From the NCBI GenBank assembly GCA_902788205.1, contig CADAJJ010000005.1, forward strand, positions 11,314 through 75,313: 64,000 nt of DNA, in the 5' to 3' direction. Each line of letters opens with the position of its first letter. The first letter of the stretch is position 1. The translations under genes and the position numbers were made by a program. Below the pieces are notes generated by a model. That model had not been told where the DNA came from, searched no databases, and saw only the letters and a program-made list of their open reading frames with translations. This stretch comes from RUG023 sp900315435 (lineage in GTDB: Bacteria > Spirochaetota > Spirochaetia > Sphaerochaetales > Sphaerochaetaceae). Positions 42,697 through 51,701 of this stretch are shown one piece after another.

Positions 42697-45600
42697 ATGC
42701 AGATTTCCGAATTCTCCGTACGCAGGCCCATTTTCATCACCATGGTCTTTACCGTGGTGCTGGTCATCTGCGCCATGTTTCTTCCATCCTTGCAAATCGC
42801 GCTCTATCCCAACGTGTCGATGCCGATCATGGCCGTCATGGTCAGCATGGACGATGAGGTGGATCCTGAAGCTGTCGAGCAGCAGGTCGCCAAGGTGATG
42901 GAGAACCGGCTCGGTTCCATCCAGAACCTTCATACGATGACCACCAGTTCCAGCGAGACGAGGGCGATCGCCATCCTGGAATTCAATTACGGTACCGACC
43001 TGGACGAAGCCGAGGAGGATGTGCAGACGGTCGTCAATCGTCTGAACAGCGGTTCCACCCTGCCTGACTGGGCGGGAACCGCCACCTTGTTCCGTTTTGA
43101 CCGGCGCACCAACAGCAGCTTCATGCGCCTGTACATGGCCGGATCCAACGACCTGAACGAGCTCTACACGATTGCCGAGAACGACGTCATGCCGATGCTC
43201 CAGCGTGTCGAGGGGGTCAGCCAGGTATCGGTTGCCGGCACCGGCAGCGTCGAGTACGACGTCAATGTCGATCCGGTCAGGCTTGCCAGCTACGGACTGA
43301 CCCTGTCCCAGGTCAGGACCGCCTTGGCGGCTGAGAACATCCAGCAGAGCATGGGTGAAATCACCCAGAACGAGAGGAACTACACCATCAGCACCGACTC
43401 CCGTTTCCGGAGCCTGGATGATGTGCGGAAGACCCGTATCTCGACTTTGGGCGGAGTCTCGGTCACCGTCGACGATATCGCGACCGTCACCCAAGGCGAA
43501 GGTACCTCGCAGGAGCGCTATCGCGATGGCAGCAGGATCATCCAGCTCACTATCTCCAACGAGAGCGACACCAACAGCGCGACCGTCGCGAAAGCGGTCC
43601 GTGCCGAGCTTCCGACAATCAACGACTCGCTCCCGGAAGGAATCAAGGTCGAAATCCAAAGGGATGACACGACGATGATCAGTTCCACGCTGGACGAGGT
43701 CTACGCTAGCGCCATCGAGGGAGTCCTGCTGGCCGCATTGGTCATCTTCCTTTTCCTGCGCAACATCAAGGCGACGGTCATCATCAGCCTTTCCATGCCG
43801 ATTTCCATCCTGGTCACCCTGATGGTGATGAGCATTGCCGACATCACCGTCAACAGCATGTCGATGGCCGGGCTGATCCTAGGTATCGGCATGATTGTCG
43901 ACGCATCCACCCTCAATCTGGAAAACACCTACAACTTCCGTATCCAAGGCAAGAGCGCGGCGGCGAGCGCCATTCTCGGCAGCCAGGACATGGCGGCCGC
44001 CAACCTTGGCTCGACGCTGACCACCATCTGCGTGTTTCTGCCCCTGATCATCTTCAAGAACAAGCTGGAGATGATCGGCATCATGTTCCAGGATCTGATC
44101 TATACCGTCTGTATTTCCCTAGCCGTCTCACTTGTCGTCGCCCAGACCCTGGTCCCCGCCCTCTGCGGCTCGATCCTGCGCCTTGACTCCCGTACCCAGA
44201 AACCGCTCCGGTTCGCGCCGCTGCGCAAAATCGACGGGGGCAGCAACAGGTTCGAGAAGCGGTTGGAGGATGTCTACGCCAAGAGCTTGCAGTACTGCCT
44301 GAACCACCGGTTCCTGATCATCATGGTCCTGGCGCTGACGATGGTCTACTCGTTCGGCAAAGTGGGAAGGATCGGCATGAACCTGACTCCGCGCATGAAT
44401 ACCGACGACTCGGTCTCCATGAGCCTGACACTGCCGGCCGGCACCAACAAGAACGCCACACGCAGGGAGCTGTTCGCCATGCAGCAGAAGATCATCGAGC
44501 AGATTCCCAAGGAGGCCTATGACGAAATCCTGGTCAACGTGGGTACCTCGAATACCGGCACGATCGAGCTGGACATGCCTGACATCACCCGGCAGACCAT
44601 CAGCGCGGGCGAACTGAAGAACATGCTCCGTCCGCTCTTGAAGGACAACCCCGCGGCAACGTGGGCGTTCAGCGCTGGCCGTGGCCCGGGTGGCGGCAGC
44701 GCCATCACCATCCAGGTCAAAGGCAGGGACACCCAGGCGATAGCCGAAGCTGTCAATGAGATTGCCGCGATCATCGTCACTCACGTGCCCGAGGCGGTCG
44801 ATGTCAGTACCGACCTGGAGGATGGAGCCCCGAGAATCGCCATGCAGATCGATCAGGAGCGAGCCAAGGATCTGGGACTGACGGTCAGCCAGATCGCCAC
44901 CACGGTCAGCTATGCGGTCAGTGGCACCACCGCCACCACAATCAGCACCTTCGACGCCGACAACTCCTATGACCTGGTAGTCAAGATGGACGAGGACAAG
45001 CTCTCTTCCATCGGCCAGCTCGGCGGCCTTTTGGTGACCGGATCCAATGGACCGGTCTCGCTGGACCAGGTCGCCACCTTCTCGGTCAGCAACGGCCCGC
45101 TGTCAATCAGCCGGGAGAACAAGCAACGGGTCAACGAGGTGACCGCGGGACTTGCCGACGGATACTCGGCCAACGAGGTCCAAGCCAAAATCAACGAAGC
45201 GCTCGACCAGTATTTCACCGCCCCCGAGGGAGTGACGGTCGAACAGAACGGCGACATGCAGCAACTAGCCGAGTATGGCCCGACGTTGGTCTTGATCGTG
45301 ATCCTCGCCCTGCTGCTCGTCTTCGCCGTCATGGCGGCGCAGTTCGAGAGCCTGGTCGACCCATTCATCATCTTCGCCACTGTCCCGTTATTGATGATTG
45401 GCGTCATCTGGATCCACATCTGGATGGGCCAAAGCTTCAGCCTGTTCTCCATCGTCGGTGTGGTCGCCCTCATCGGCGTGGTCGTCAACAACGGCATCGT
45501 CCTGGTCGACACGATCAACCGGCGGGTGCGCAAGCATGTGCCGGTGCGGCAGGCCTGTATCGAATCGGCACGGCTCAGGCTCAGGCCGATTCTGATGACG

Positions 45601-45867
45601 ACGCTGACCACCGTGCTGGGTATGGTGCCCATGGCCTTCTTCCCCGGCGACGGCGCGGAGATGATGCAACCGATCGCGCTGACCTTTTTCGGTGGCCTGA
45701 TCAGCGGCGCCTTCCTCACCCTGTATCTTTCCCCGGTCCTCTACTCGCTTTTCAACTCCCGCAGGGAGCGCAAGTACGACGACCCGAAGACGCTGGCGAA
45801 CCAGCTGGCGCGCTTTGACAAGGAACGGGCGGAGCAGCAAATCAAAGAAGCACTTCAAACCAAATAA
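42697..45867 (+). CDS. RND-family efflux pump (AcrB/MdtB-like)
   Basis: Inner-membrane proton-driven exporter of 1056 residues, the usual size. It has the N-terminal SVRRPIFITMVFTVVL, two large periplasmic loops and two six-helix membrane halves. The first half carries VILFLRNIKATVIISLSMPIS-like and NSMSMAGLILGIGMIVDAS segments, where proton-relay Asp pairs sit in HAE-1 pumps; here the pair is reduced to one Asp (MIVDAS instead of xVDDA), as in HAE-2/other RND branches. Substrate range cannot be read from sequence. It is last in the operon, before two back-to-back hairpins. Confidence 0.92.
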   Translation: MQISEFSVRRPIFITMVFTVVLVICAMFLPSLQIALYPNVSMPIMAVMVSMDDEVDPEAVEQQVAKVMENRLGSIQNLHTMTTSSSETRAIAILEFNYGTDLDEAEEDVQTVVNRLNSGSTLPDWAGTATLFRFDRRTNSSFMRLYMAGSNDLNELYTIAENDVMPMLQRVEGVSQVSVAGTGSVEYDVNVDPVRLASYGLTLSQVRTALAAENIQQSMGEITQNERNYTISTDSRFRSLDDVRKTRISTLGGVSVTVDDIATVTQGEGTSQERYRDGSRIIQLTISNESDTNSATVAKAVRAELPTINDSLPEGIKVEIQRDDTTMISSTLDEVYASAIEGVLLAALVIFLFLRNIKATVIISLSMPISILVTLMVMSIADITVNSMSMAGLILGIGMIVDASTLNLENTYNFRIQGKSAAASAILGSQDMAAANLGSTLTTICVFLPLIIFKNKLEMIGIMFQDLIYTVCISLAVSLVVAQTLVPALCGSILRLDSRTQKPLRFAPLRKIDGGSNRFEKRLEDVYAKSLQYCLNHRFLIIMVLALTMVYSFGKVGRIGMNLTPRMNTDDSVSMSLTLPAGTNKNATRRELFAMQQKIIEQIPKEAYDEILVNVGTSNTGTIELDMPDITRQTISAGELKNMLRPLLKDNPAATWAFSAGRGPGGGSAITIQVKGRDTQAIAEAVNEIAAIIVTHVPEAVDVSTDLEDGAPRIAMQIDQERAKDLGLTVSQIATTVSYAVSGTTATTISTFDADNSYDLVVKMDEDKLSSIGQLGGLLVTGSNGPVSLDQVATFSVSNGPLSISRENKQRVNEVTAGLADGYSANEVQAKINEALDQYFTAPEGVTVEQNGDMQQLAEYGPTLVLIVILALLLVFAVMAAQFESLVDPFIIFATVPLLMIGVIWIHIWMGQSFSLFSIVGVVALIGVVVNNGIVLVDTINRRVRKHVPVRQACIESARLRLRPILMTTLTTVLGMVPMAFFPGDGAEMMQPIALTFFGGLISGAFLTLYLSPVLYSLFNSRRERKYDDPKTLANQLARFDKERAEQQIKEALQTK

Positions 45868-45872
45868 TCCCC

Positions 45873-45908
45873 AGGGGACTGTATCGCGACAGCTCCCCTG
45901 CCGTTTTC
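45873..45908 (+). terminator. Terminator of the RND efflux operon
   Basis: AGGGGACTGT (45873-45882) pairs with ACAG-TCCCCT (45889-45899, one bulged C) around a 6-base loop, followed by GTTTTCCC. Confidence 0.75.
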
Positions 45909-45913
45909 CCCGT

Positions 45914-45946
45914 TCGCCCAAGGAAACCCTTCTTCTCCTTGGGCGA
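45914..45946. repeat. Perfect 11-bp inverted repeat after the efflux operon
   Basis: TCGCCCAAGGA (45914-45924) and TCCTTGGGCGA (45936-45946) flank an 11-base loop. There is no T tract on the + strand. It may be a second transcription barrier separating the efflux operon from the regulated cluster that follows. Confidence 0.6.
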
Positions 45947-46031
45947 CACGCCATTTCACCATCATGCGACCCTTCTCCGCCCTCAGCATGGACGCTGGCA
46001 TCCCACAGGCGCAAAGGGATAAAAAACTTGT

Positions 46032-46070
46032 TGACACGTATCAAAACACCTTTATACTGATACGTATCAA
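46032..46070 (+). promoter_or_regulatory. Promoter with two LacI-type operators ahead of the phosphodiesterase-ABC cluster
   Basis: TTGACA (46032-46037) and TATACT (46054-46059) are 16 bases apart, close to the sigma70 consensus. TGATACGTATCA at 46059-46070 is a perfect 12-bp palindrome with the central CG typical of LacI-family operators; it begins at the last -10 base. TGACACGTATCA at 46033-46044 is the same site with one change and covers the -35. Binding to either would block RNA polymerase. The LacI-type regulator encoded at 51702 is the obvious candidate. Confidence 0.75.
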
Positions 46071-46081
46071 AGGTGGAATAC

Positions 46082-46921
46082 ATGTACACAAGGCACAATG
46101 AAAAGCTTTTAGCTGCAAGGAAAAAGAAAGCAGCGCTCGTGGCTGCCCATCGTGGCGCCATGGGGGGCTCTGTCATCCAGAATACGACTCTTGCCTATAA
46201 AACCGCCCTCATGGGAGGAGCTGACTGCATCGAGATGGATGTCGTGGAAAGCACCGATGGTGTCTTCTTTGCCGTCCATAACGGGGAAGAGAAACATCTT
46301 CTGCATATGGACAAGGACATCCGTACCTGCAGTTCGGCGGAGATTGAAACATATCATTGCTACAACTCATTGCAAAATCGGATGGTCCACCAAAAACTGG
46401 AGCGGGTCGCGGATATCCTTCCTCGTTTCCGCAATACATGCTTTATCAACATCGACCGGTCTTGGTTTTATTGGCCCGATGCCATCACCCTCCTGTCCGG
46501 TTTCCATATGGAGGACCAAATCATCCTGAAAGCTCCACCGGAGGACAAATACCTCGACATCCTTGAGCAGAGCGGATCCGACATCATGTTCATGCCGATC
46601 ATACGCAATGTCGACGAATGGGAAAAGACGGAAAGAAGGAACATCAATGTCGTGGCTGCGGAATTCGTTTTCGACGACCTTTCCAATCCCGTCGTTTCCC
46701 CCGCTTTCATCGACAGCCTGCATGCCAAGCATGTGTTGACCTGGGTCAACGCCCTCACGCTCTGGGATGACAAGTCGATTTCGGGATTCCTCGACGACAA
46801 CCTTTCCATCAGCGAAGGACCGGATGCCGGTTGGGGCAAGTTGCGGGCTATGGGTTTCGATATCCTGCAAACCGACTGGCCGGGTTTACTGTACGCGTAT
46901 CTCAAAACGAAAAAAGTTTGA
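46082..46921 (+). CDS. Glycerophosphodiester phosphodiesterase family protein
   Basis: Expected to split glycerophosphodiesters into glycerol-3-phosphate and an alcohol. The 279-residue sequence has AAHRGAMGG (H23-R24), the metal-binding IEMDVVESTDG (E51, D53) and AVHNGEE (H66), where the usual HD is HN. The general GDPD barrel order is kept. No signal peptide, so it is cytoplasmic and acts on imported substrate. ATG 46082 is chosen because AAGGTGG lies 5 bases upstream; GTG 46073 overlaps that site. It is the first gene after the operator-bearing promoter, and the binding-protein gene follows after 17 bp. Confidence 0.88.
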   Translation: MYTRHNEKLLAARKKKAALVAAHRGAMGGSVIQNTTLAYKTALMGGADCIEMDVVESTDGVFFAVHNGEEKHLLHMDKDIRTCSSAEIETYHCYNSLQNRMVHQKLERVADILPRFRNTCFINIDRSWFYWPDAITLLSGFHMEDQIILKAPPEDKYLDILEQSGSDIMFMPIIRNVDEWEKTERRNINVVAAEFVFDDLSNPVVSPAFIDSLHAKHVLTWVNALTLWDDKSISGFLDDNLSISEGPDAGWGKLRAMGFDILQTDWPGLLYAYLKTKKV

Positions 46922-46938
46922 TCCACAAGGAGGACAAC

Positions 46939-48000
46939 ATGAAAAAAAGAATCACCTTGGCTCTGGTGCTGGCGTCGCTCATCCCCGCACTCGTATTCGC
47001 AAACGGCTCAAAAGAAAACGCGCCATCGGCAGCCGCGTCAAAGACAGAGGAATCTGTCGACTACTCTCAGGAATTGGTAATCTATACCAACTCCGGCAGT
47101 AGCGGAAGGGCCGAATGGCTCACGGAAAGGGCAGCCAAAGAGGGCTTCAAGCTCACCATCGTCTCTGGCGGCGCGGGAGAAATCACCAACCGCGTATTGG
47201 CGGAAAAGAACAATCCGGTGGTTGACGTCATCTATGGCCTCAACTCCCTGAAGTGGTATCAGATCAAGAACGAAGACCTGCTCCTTCCCTATCGCCCGTC
47301 TTGGGCCGGGCAGGTCGACACCAGTCTTGGAGACAACGAGACATTCTTCCCGATTGTCGCCCAGCCATTGGTGCTCATCTACAACAAAGACATGCCTGAC
47401 CCGCCCAAGAAGTGGGATGATCTTCTCAATCCTTCGTTCAAGAATCGGTTCACCATGCTCAGGCTTGCGGGAGGTACCGCGCAGACCATGCTTGCCGGTC
47501 TCTGCACCCGTTTCCGTGACGACAAGGGAGTTGAAGGCGTTTCGCAGGAAGGATGGGATTTCATCAAGGCGTTGTACCAGAACGCCCATGTAGAGATCCA
47601 TGGAGAAGACTATGTCGGCTCTCTCGTCGATGGCTCCATGCCCGTGAGCGAGATGTGGGGCAGCGGCGTCATCCAGTACCAAAAGGAAAGGAACACGACC
47701 TTCGGAATCGTTCTTCCCGAGGAAGGCGAGCCGTATGTCGTCGAGCAGGTCGGCATTCTGAAATCGTCCAAGCATCCCGCGTTGGCAAAGGCATTCGTCG
47801 ACTGGTTTGGTTCGGCGGAAATCCAGGCAGAATGGTGTCAGAAGTTCGGGACCATTCCCGCGCAACCGAAAGCTTTGGCAACCGCATCGGAAGACGTAAA
47901 GGCGTTTGCCAACGCGTGCAAGGCGCAACCGATGGACTGGACTTGGGTTTCTGAACATCTTGACGCATGGGTCGAGAAAGTCGAACTCGAGTTCCTCTAA
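46939..48000 (+). CDS. ABC transporter solute-binding protein of the iron/phosphonate/sugar-phosphate class
   Basis: A 353-residue periplasmic binding protein. The signal peptide (about 1-21) ends in LVFA before NGSKEN; no lipobox Cys. ELVIYTNSGSSGRAEWLTERAAKEG is the characteristic start of the FbpA/AfuA/PhnS type 2 binding-protein class. The tandem Tyr pair that binds ferric iron in FbpA-like proteins is not seen in the corresponding C-terminal region (GSMPVSEMWGSGVIQYQ), so an organic, probably phosphorylated, ligand is more likely. AAGGAGG precedes the ATG. Two hairpins follow the stop, a common way to keep binding-protein mRNA abundant relative to its transporter. Confidence 0.85.
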   Translation: MKKRITLALVLASLIPALVFANGSKENAPSAAASKTEESVDYSQELVIYTNSGSSGRAEWLTERAAKEGFKLTIVSGGAGEITNRVLAEKNNPVVDVIYGLNSLKWYQIKNEDLLLPYRPSWAGQVDTSLGDNETFFPIVAQPLVLIYNKDMPDPPKKWDDLLNPSFKNRFTMLRLAGGTAQTMLAGLCTRFRDDKGVEGVSQEGWDFIKALYQNAHVEIHGEDYVGSLVDGSMPVSEMWGSGVIQYQKERNTTFGIVLPEEGEPYVVEQVGILKSSKHPALAKAFVDWFGSAEIQAEWCQKFGTIPAQPKALATASEDVKAFANACKAQPMDWTWVSEHLDAWVEKVELEFL

Positions 48001-48013
48001 TCGGTACTACCTA

Positions 48014-48082
48014 GGGTTGCCGCGCAAAACGGCAACCCATGAGGCTGCCTCGAAGTTCTTTCGGGACAGCCCGTTTTCCTTT
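48014..48082 (+). promoter_or_regulatory. Tandem intra-operon hairpins between binding protein and ATPase genes
   Basis: GGGTTGCCG/CGGCAACCC (48014-48022, 48030-48038) is a perfect 9-bp stem. A second, longer structure joins GGCTG (48043-48047) to CAGCC (48067-48071) with an inner CTCGAA/TTCGGG stem, followed by CCGTTTTCCTTT. The first looks like a stabilising 3' hairpin, the second like a leaky terminator. Confidence 0.6.
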
Positions 48083-48104
48083 CATTCGGAGAAGAGGCAC
48101 CAAC

Positions 48105-49124
48105 ATGATTGAACTAAAGGATATCGAAATCAAATATGGCGATTTCACCGCCATAAAAAAACTTAATCTGACCATTCACGACGGGGAATTCTTTACGTTC
48201 CTTGGCCCTTCCGGTTGTGGTAAAACCACGACGTTACGATGTCTGGCAGGGTTCATCCAACCCTCCAAAGGCGCCGTCATCATCGATGGGAAGGATGTGA
48301 CATCCTTCAGCGCGGAGAAAAGGCGTATCGGCATGGTCTTCCAAAGCTATGCCCTCTTCCCGACCATGACGGTCTATGAAAACCTGGCCTTCGGTCTCAA
48401 GGTGAAAAAACTGCCAAAAGATGTCATCGACCAAAAAGTGCGGAAAGTAGCCGAGACCGTGTCCATCACCCCGGAGCAACTTTCCCGCGGTGTCTCGGAG
48501 CTTTCAGGCGGACAGCAGCAACGGGTCGCTTTGGCACGCGCCATCGTCCTCGAGCCCCGCATTCTCTGTCTCGACGAACCGCTCTCCAACCTTGACGCGA
48601 AGCTTCGGGTCGAATTGCGGGCGGAGATCAAAGCGCTCCAAAGCCGCTTGCAAATCACCACGCTCTATGTCACTCACGACCAGACAGAGGCCCTAACCCT
48701 TTCCGACCGCATCGCGGTTTTCCGCAATGGAGCCATAGAGCAGGTCGGCACACCATACGAAATATACAACAAATCCTCATCCCGATTCGTCTGCGGGTTC
48801 ATCGGCGACATCAATCATTTCTCCCAACAGGTGGTGAGCCGTCTCATCGAGCGCTACCACATTCCTCTAGACGCGTCGACAGATGCGTTCATCCGAATAG
48901 AACGCATGCACCGCGTCAGAGAAAATGCGGACGGCATTGTCCTGAGAACGAAAGTCTTGTCATCGGAATTCGACGGGTCGACGACGAAATACACGTTGGA
49001 TTACGATGGCCAGACCATCAAATTCCTGGAACTCAACGACGGGAGCGCGGTCCCACAAACAGGCAAGGACCTTTTCCTCTCTTTCAATCCAGAAGATGTC
49101 TTGCAGTACCATGCGGAGGCTTGA
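48105..49124 (+). CDS. ABC importer ATPase (FbpC/PotA-like)
   Basis: Cytoplasmic ATPase of 339 residues powering the importer. Walker A is GPSGCGKTT (34-42), the signature is LSGGQQQRVALARA, Walker B is ILCLDEPLSNLD and the switch His is in YVTHDQTEA. The C-terminal 100 residues form a TOBE-like regulatory domain, as in other CUT1/FbpC-type ATPases. ATG 48105 follows GAAGAGG. The permease gene begins 3 bp after its stop, and the binding-protein gene lies upstream across two hairpins. Confidence 0.95.
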   Translation: MIELKDIEIKYGDFTAIKKLNLTIHDGEFFTFLGPSGCGKTTTLRCLAGFIQPSKGAVIIDGKDVTSFSAEKRRIGMVFQSYALFPTMTVYENLAFGLKVKKLPKDVIDQKVRKVAETVSITPEQLSRGVSELSGGQQQRVALARAIVLEPRILCLDEPLSNLDAKLRVELRAEIKALQSRLQITTLYVTHDQTEALTLSDRIAVFRNGAIEQVGTPYEIYNKSSSRFVCGFIGDINHFSQQVVSRLIERYHIPLDASTDAFIRIERMHRVRENADGIVLRTKVLSSEFDGSTTKYTLDYDGQTIKFLELNDGSAVPQTGKDLFLSFNPEDVLQYHAEA

Positions 49125-49127
49125 GAC

Positions 49128-50864
49128 ATGACCATTTCCATGAGCAAACAGCGCCCGAACATCGGAAGCATCCTCACCAAATTACTCCTCGCCTACCTGA
49201 TCATTACCTTCATTTTGTTTCCCATCATCAGTATGTTCGGCATCGTCTTTGTCAAGGACGGCCATCTTTCGTTCTCCGCGGTACGGCGTGTTTTTTCCTC
49301 GCCCAAAGCAATGAGGAGCATCAAGAATAGCCTCCTTCTTGCCTTGACGATGATTGTCTCGGTCAATCTTTCCGGGACTTTGGCTGTCCTGATCATGGAT
49401 TATTGGGACATCAAAGGATCGAAAATGCTCCGCCTCGCATACATGACACCCCTCATCTATGGACAAATCACGCTCGCGATGGGATACAAATTTGTCTATG
49501 GGAAAGCAGGCTTTGTCACGAACCTGCTGCTGAAGATCTTCCCGAACTGGAACCCCAACTGGTTTATGGGCTATGGAGCCGTCGCTTTTCTGATGACGTT
49601 CGCCTGCACGCAAAACCATTTGATGTTCCTCTCCAGCGCCATCAAGAACATCGACGGCAATATCATCGAAGCCGGCCGCTCCATGGGCGCCTCTGGGGCA
49701 AAAATCTTTTTCAAAATCGTCCTTCCCATCTTGAAGCCGAGTTATTTCGCCATCACCGTACTCACGTTTCTGACCGGCATGAGCGCTCTCTCCGCCCCTC
49801 TCGTTCTGGGAGGAGACAATTTCCAGACCATCAACCCGATGATCGTCATGTTCGCCCAGTCTCCTCGTTCCCGTGACATTTCGGCGTTTCTCGCCGTCCT
49901 GCTGGGATGCACGACCATCATTCTCATGACAATCCTCAACCAATTGGAAAAACATGGTACCTACATGTCTCTGTCCAAGACGAAGACGAAACTTCAGAAG
50001 CAGAAAATCCAAAACCCGGTGTCTGCCGTCATCATCAACGCGCTTGCCTGGATCATGTTCGTCATCTACGTTCTTCCCATCTTCTGCGTCGTTCTTTTCT
50101 CCTTTACGAACGGACTTGCTGTAAAGACGGGCGTCCTCGCCAAAGGGTGCTTCACTCTTCAGAACTACAAGAATCTCTTCACGAAGATGTCCGCTTTCAA
50201 ACCGTATCTCGTAAGCATCTGTTATTCACTGGCGGCGGCAGTCATCGTGAGCCTCATTTCCATCATTGTCGCCCGTATCGTCATCAAGGGGAAAAGCCGT
50301 TTCAAAGCACTTTGGGAATACAGCGTCCTGATTCCGTGGTTGCTTCCGAGCACCTTGATCGCCCTTTCGCTCATGCTGTCTTTTGATGTCCGGAGAATCC
50401 TTGTAGGCAACAGGGTACTCGTCGGCACTGCCGTGCTTCTGCTCATCGGCTATGTCATCGTCAAGCTTCCATTTTCCTTCCGCATGATCCGCGCCGCGTT
50501 CTTCGGCATCAATGACGACATGGAGGAAGCCGCGAAGACTATGGGCGCGGGACAGGTCCGCATCATGGCCCAGATCATTATCCCGTACATCATGCCAGTG
50601 GTGTCATCGGTCATCGTCCTGAACTTCAACAATCTGCTGTCCGATTACGACATGTCCGTATTTCTCTATTCGCCACGCTTGAAACCGCTCGGAATCATCA
50701 TCAAGGACGCGACGGACCAGACGGCAACAGTCGACGCGGTCGCGATGGGACTTGTCTATTCGGTTGTCCTCATGGTCATCTCCGCCTTTGCCATCTGGTT
50801 CTCCCGCAGGGATCCGTCTGCGCGACGAAAAAAGAAAATCGCGACAGCCGTACAGCAGAACTAG
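49128..50864 (+). CDS. ABC importer permease, fused two-domain type (FbpB-like)
   Basis: A 578-residue membrane protein with about 12 hydrophobic segments in two halves. Each half has an ATPase-contacting EAA loop: EAGRSMGASGAKIFFKIVLP (from E181) and EAAKTMGAGQVRIMAQIIIP (from E467). Both transmembrane domains are thus in one chain, as in FbpB and the hexose-phosphate importer AfuB. It completes the importer with the binding protein and ATPase upstream. The HAD gene begins 9 bp after its stop. Confidence 0.93.
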   Translation: MTISMSKQRPNIGSILTKLLLAYLIITFILFPIISMFGIVFVKDGHLSFSAVRRVFSSPKAMRSIKNSLLLALTMIVSVNLSGTLAVLIMDYWDIKGSKMLRLAYMTPLIYGQITLAMGYKFVYGKAGFVTNLLLKIFPNWNPNWFMGYGAVAFLMTFACTQNHLMFLSSAIKNIDGNIIEAGRSMGASGAKIFFKIVLPILKPSYFAITVLTFLTGMSALSAPLVLGGDNFQTINPMIVMFAQSPRSRDISAFLAVLLGCTTIILMTILNQLEKHGTYMSLSKTKTKLQKQKIQNPVSAVIINALAWIMFVIYVLPIFCVVLFSFTNGLAVKTGVLAKGCFTLQNYKNLFTKMSAFKPYLVSICYSLAAAVIVSLISIIVARIVIKGKSRFKALWEYSVLIPWLLPSTLIALSLMLSFDVRRILVGNRVLVGTAVLLLIGYVIVKLPFSFRMIRAAFFGINDDMEEAAKTMGAGQVRIMAQIIIPYIMPVVSSVIVLNFNNLLSDYDMSVFLYSPRLKPLGIIIKDATDQTATVDAVAMGLVYSVVLMVISAFAIWFSRRDPSARRKKKIATAVQQN

Positions 50865-50873
50865 GAGCATCTG

Positions 50874-51682
50874 ATGGACAGTACGAGATGTGGACGATAT
50901 TTTCTCATGTCGGATCTGGACGGAACCTTGTTTTCCTCGTCTTCCCGGATTGAGGAAACCAATCTTCCCCGACTGGACGCATTCATGGAGCATGGCGGGT
51001 TGTTCGGCATTTCCACCGGTCGGTCCCCAGCCAACACGCTTTCGCTGTCGGGGACCCTCCGGCCCGGCATGCCCTCCATGTTCCTGAATGGTTCATTGGT
51101 TCATGACACTGCAGGGCGCCGGGTATGGAAGACAGAGGAACTGGAACAACACGCGGCATTACGCATTGCGCGGATACGTCTTCTCCGGCATCCCTCCGTG
51201 AATGTCCATGGGTACGACACGGAACATACAGGCATCGTGTCTCCGGAGAGCCTATCGGACCCGAAATGGACCGCGTCCCATCAGCCGCGGTTTTCATCTC
51301 GATCGAAGTCGCGAACCAGGTTCCATGGTTGAAAATGATGCTCGTCGGGACTCATGCGGAACGAGCTGGCATCCGAAAGGAAATCAGGGAGGAAAACCGC
51401 GCAGTCTTCTCTTCACCAGTATTCCTTGGGATACTCCCGAAACAGGCAAGCAATGGGTCGATGTTGTCATACCTACAGGATACCCTGTTTCCCAATCGAA
51501 CCTGTTGCGCCATTGGAGACTATTACAACGACATCGAGCTTTTCCAGGAAACGGGTGTCAGTGCGGTGATTGAGGAATTGAAACGGATTGCTACCTCCAT
51601 CGTCTCTGACAACAACCATGGGGCCGTGGCTGACTTTATCGATACATTGCGATACATTTTGTGGTTGACAGCTGTGGTATAA
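50874..51682 (+). pseudogene. HAD-superfamily (Cof-type) phosphatase, frameshifted
   Basis: The first frame (50874 to about 51290) gives motif I SDLDGTLF (D14, D16) and motif II ISTGRS. The second frame (to 51682) gives the rest: KQASNGSMLSYLQ and motif IV GDYYNDIELF (about 51515-51545), then VSDNNHGAVADFI. Together they make a Cof-like sugar-phosphatase of about 268 residues, interrupted by a shift equivalent to one missing base near 51240-51300. Neither half alone has all catalytic motifs. GGAG before the ATG is intact. It could be a real inactivation, a programmed slip or an assembly error; no obvious slippery run is seen. Its end lies just before the regulator gene. Confidence 0.8.
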
Positions 51683-51683
51683 A
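51641..51683 (+). promoter_or_regulatory. Possible internal promoter and repeat ahead of the fused regulator
   Basis: An extended -10 (TGG-TATAAA, hexamer 51678-51683) lies 19 bases before the regulator ATG, without a clear -35. GATACATT occurs twice (51641-51648, 51651-51658), sharing GATAC with the operator half-site at 46060. Both lie inside the 3' end of the HAD reading frame. Confidence 0.35.
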
Positions 51684-51701
51684 GGAACAGAGAGCATTTT
51701 C

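Noticed and set aside
41686..43659. 657-codon minus-strand frame opposite the adaptor and RND pump genes
   Set aside because: Shadow of real + strand genes; low-complexity Gly/Asp/His-rich translation with no ribosome-binding site.
46939..50864. Annotation of the ABC system as a ferric iron importer
   Set aside because: Class membership alone suggests it, but iron ligands are not seen in the binding protein, and neighbours point to phosphorylated organic substrates.
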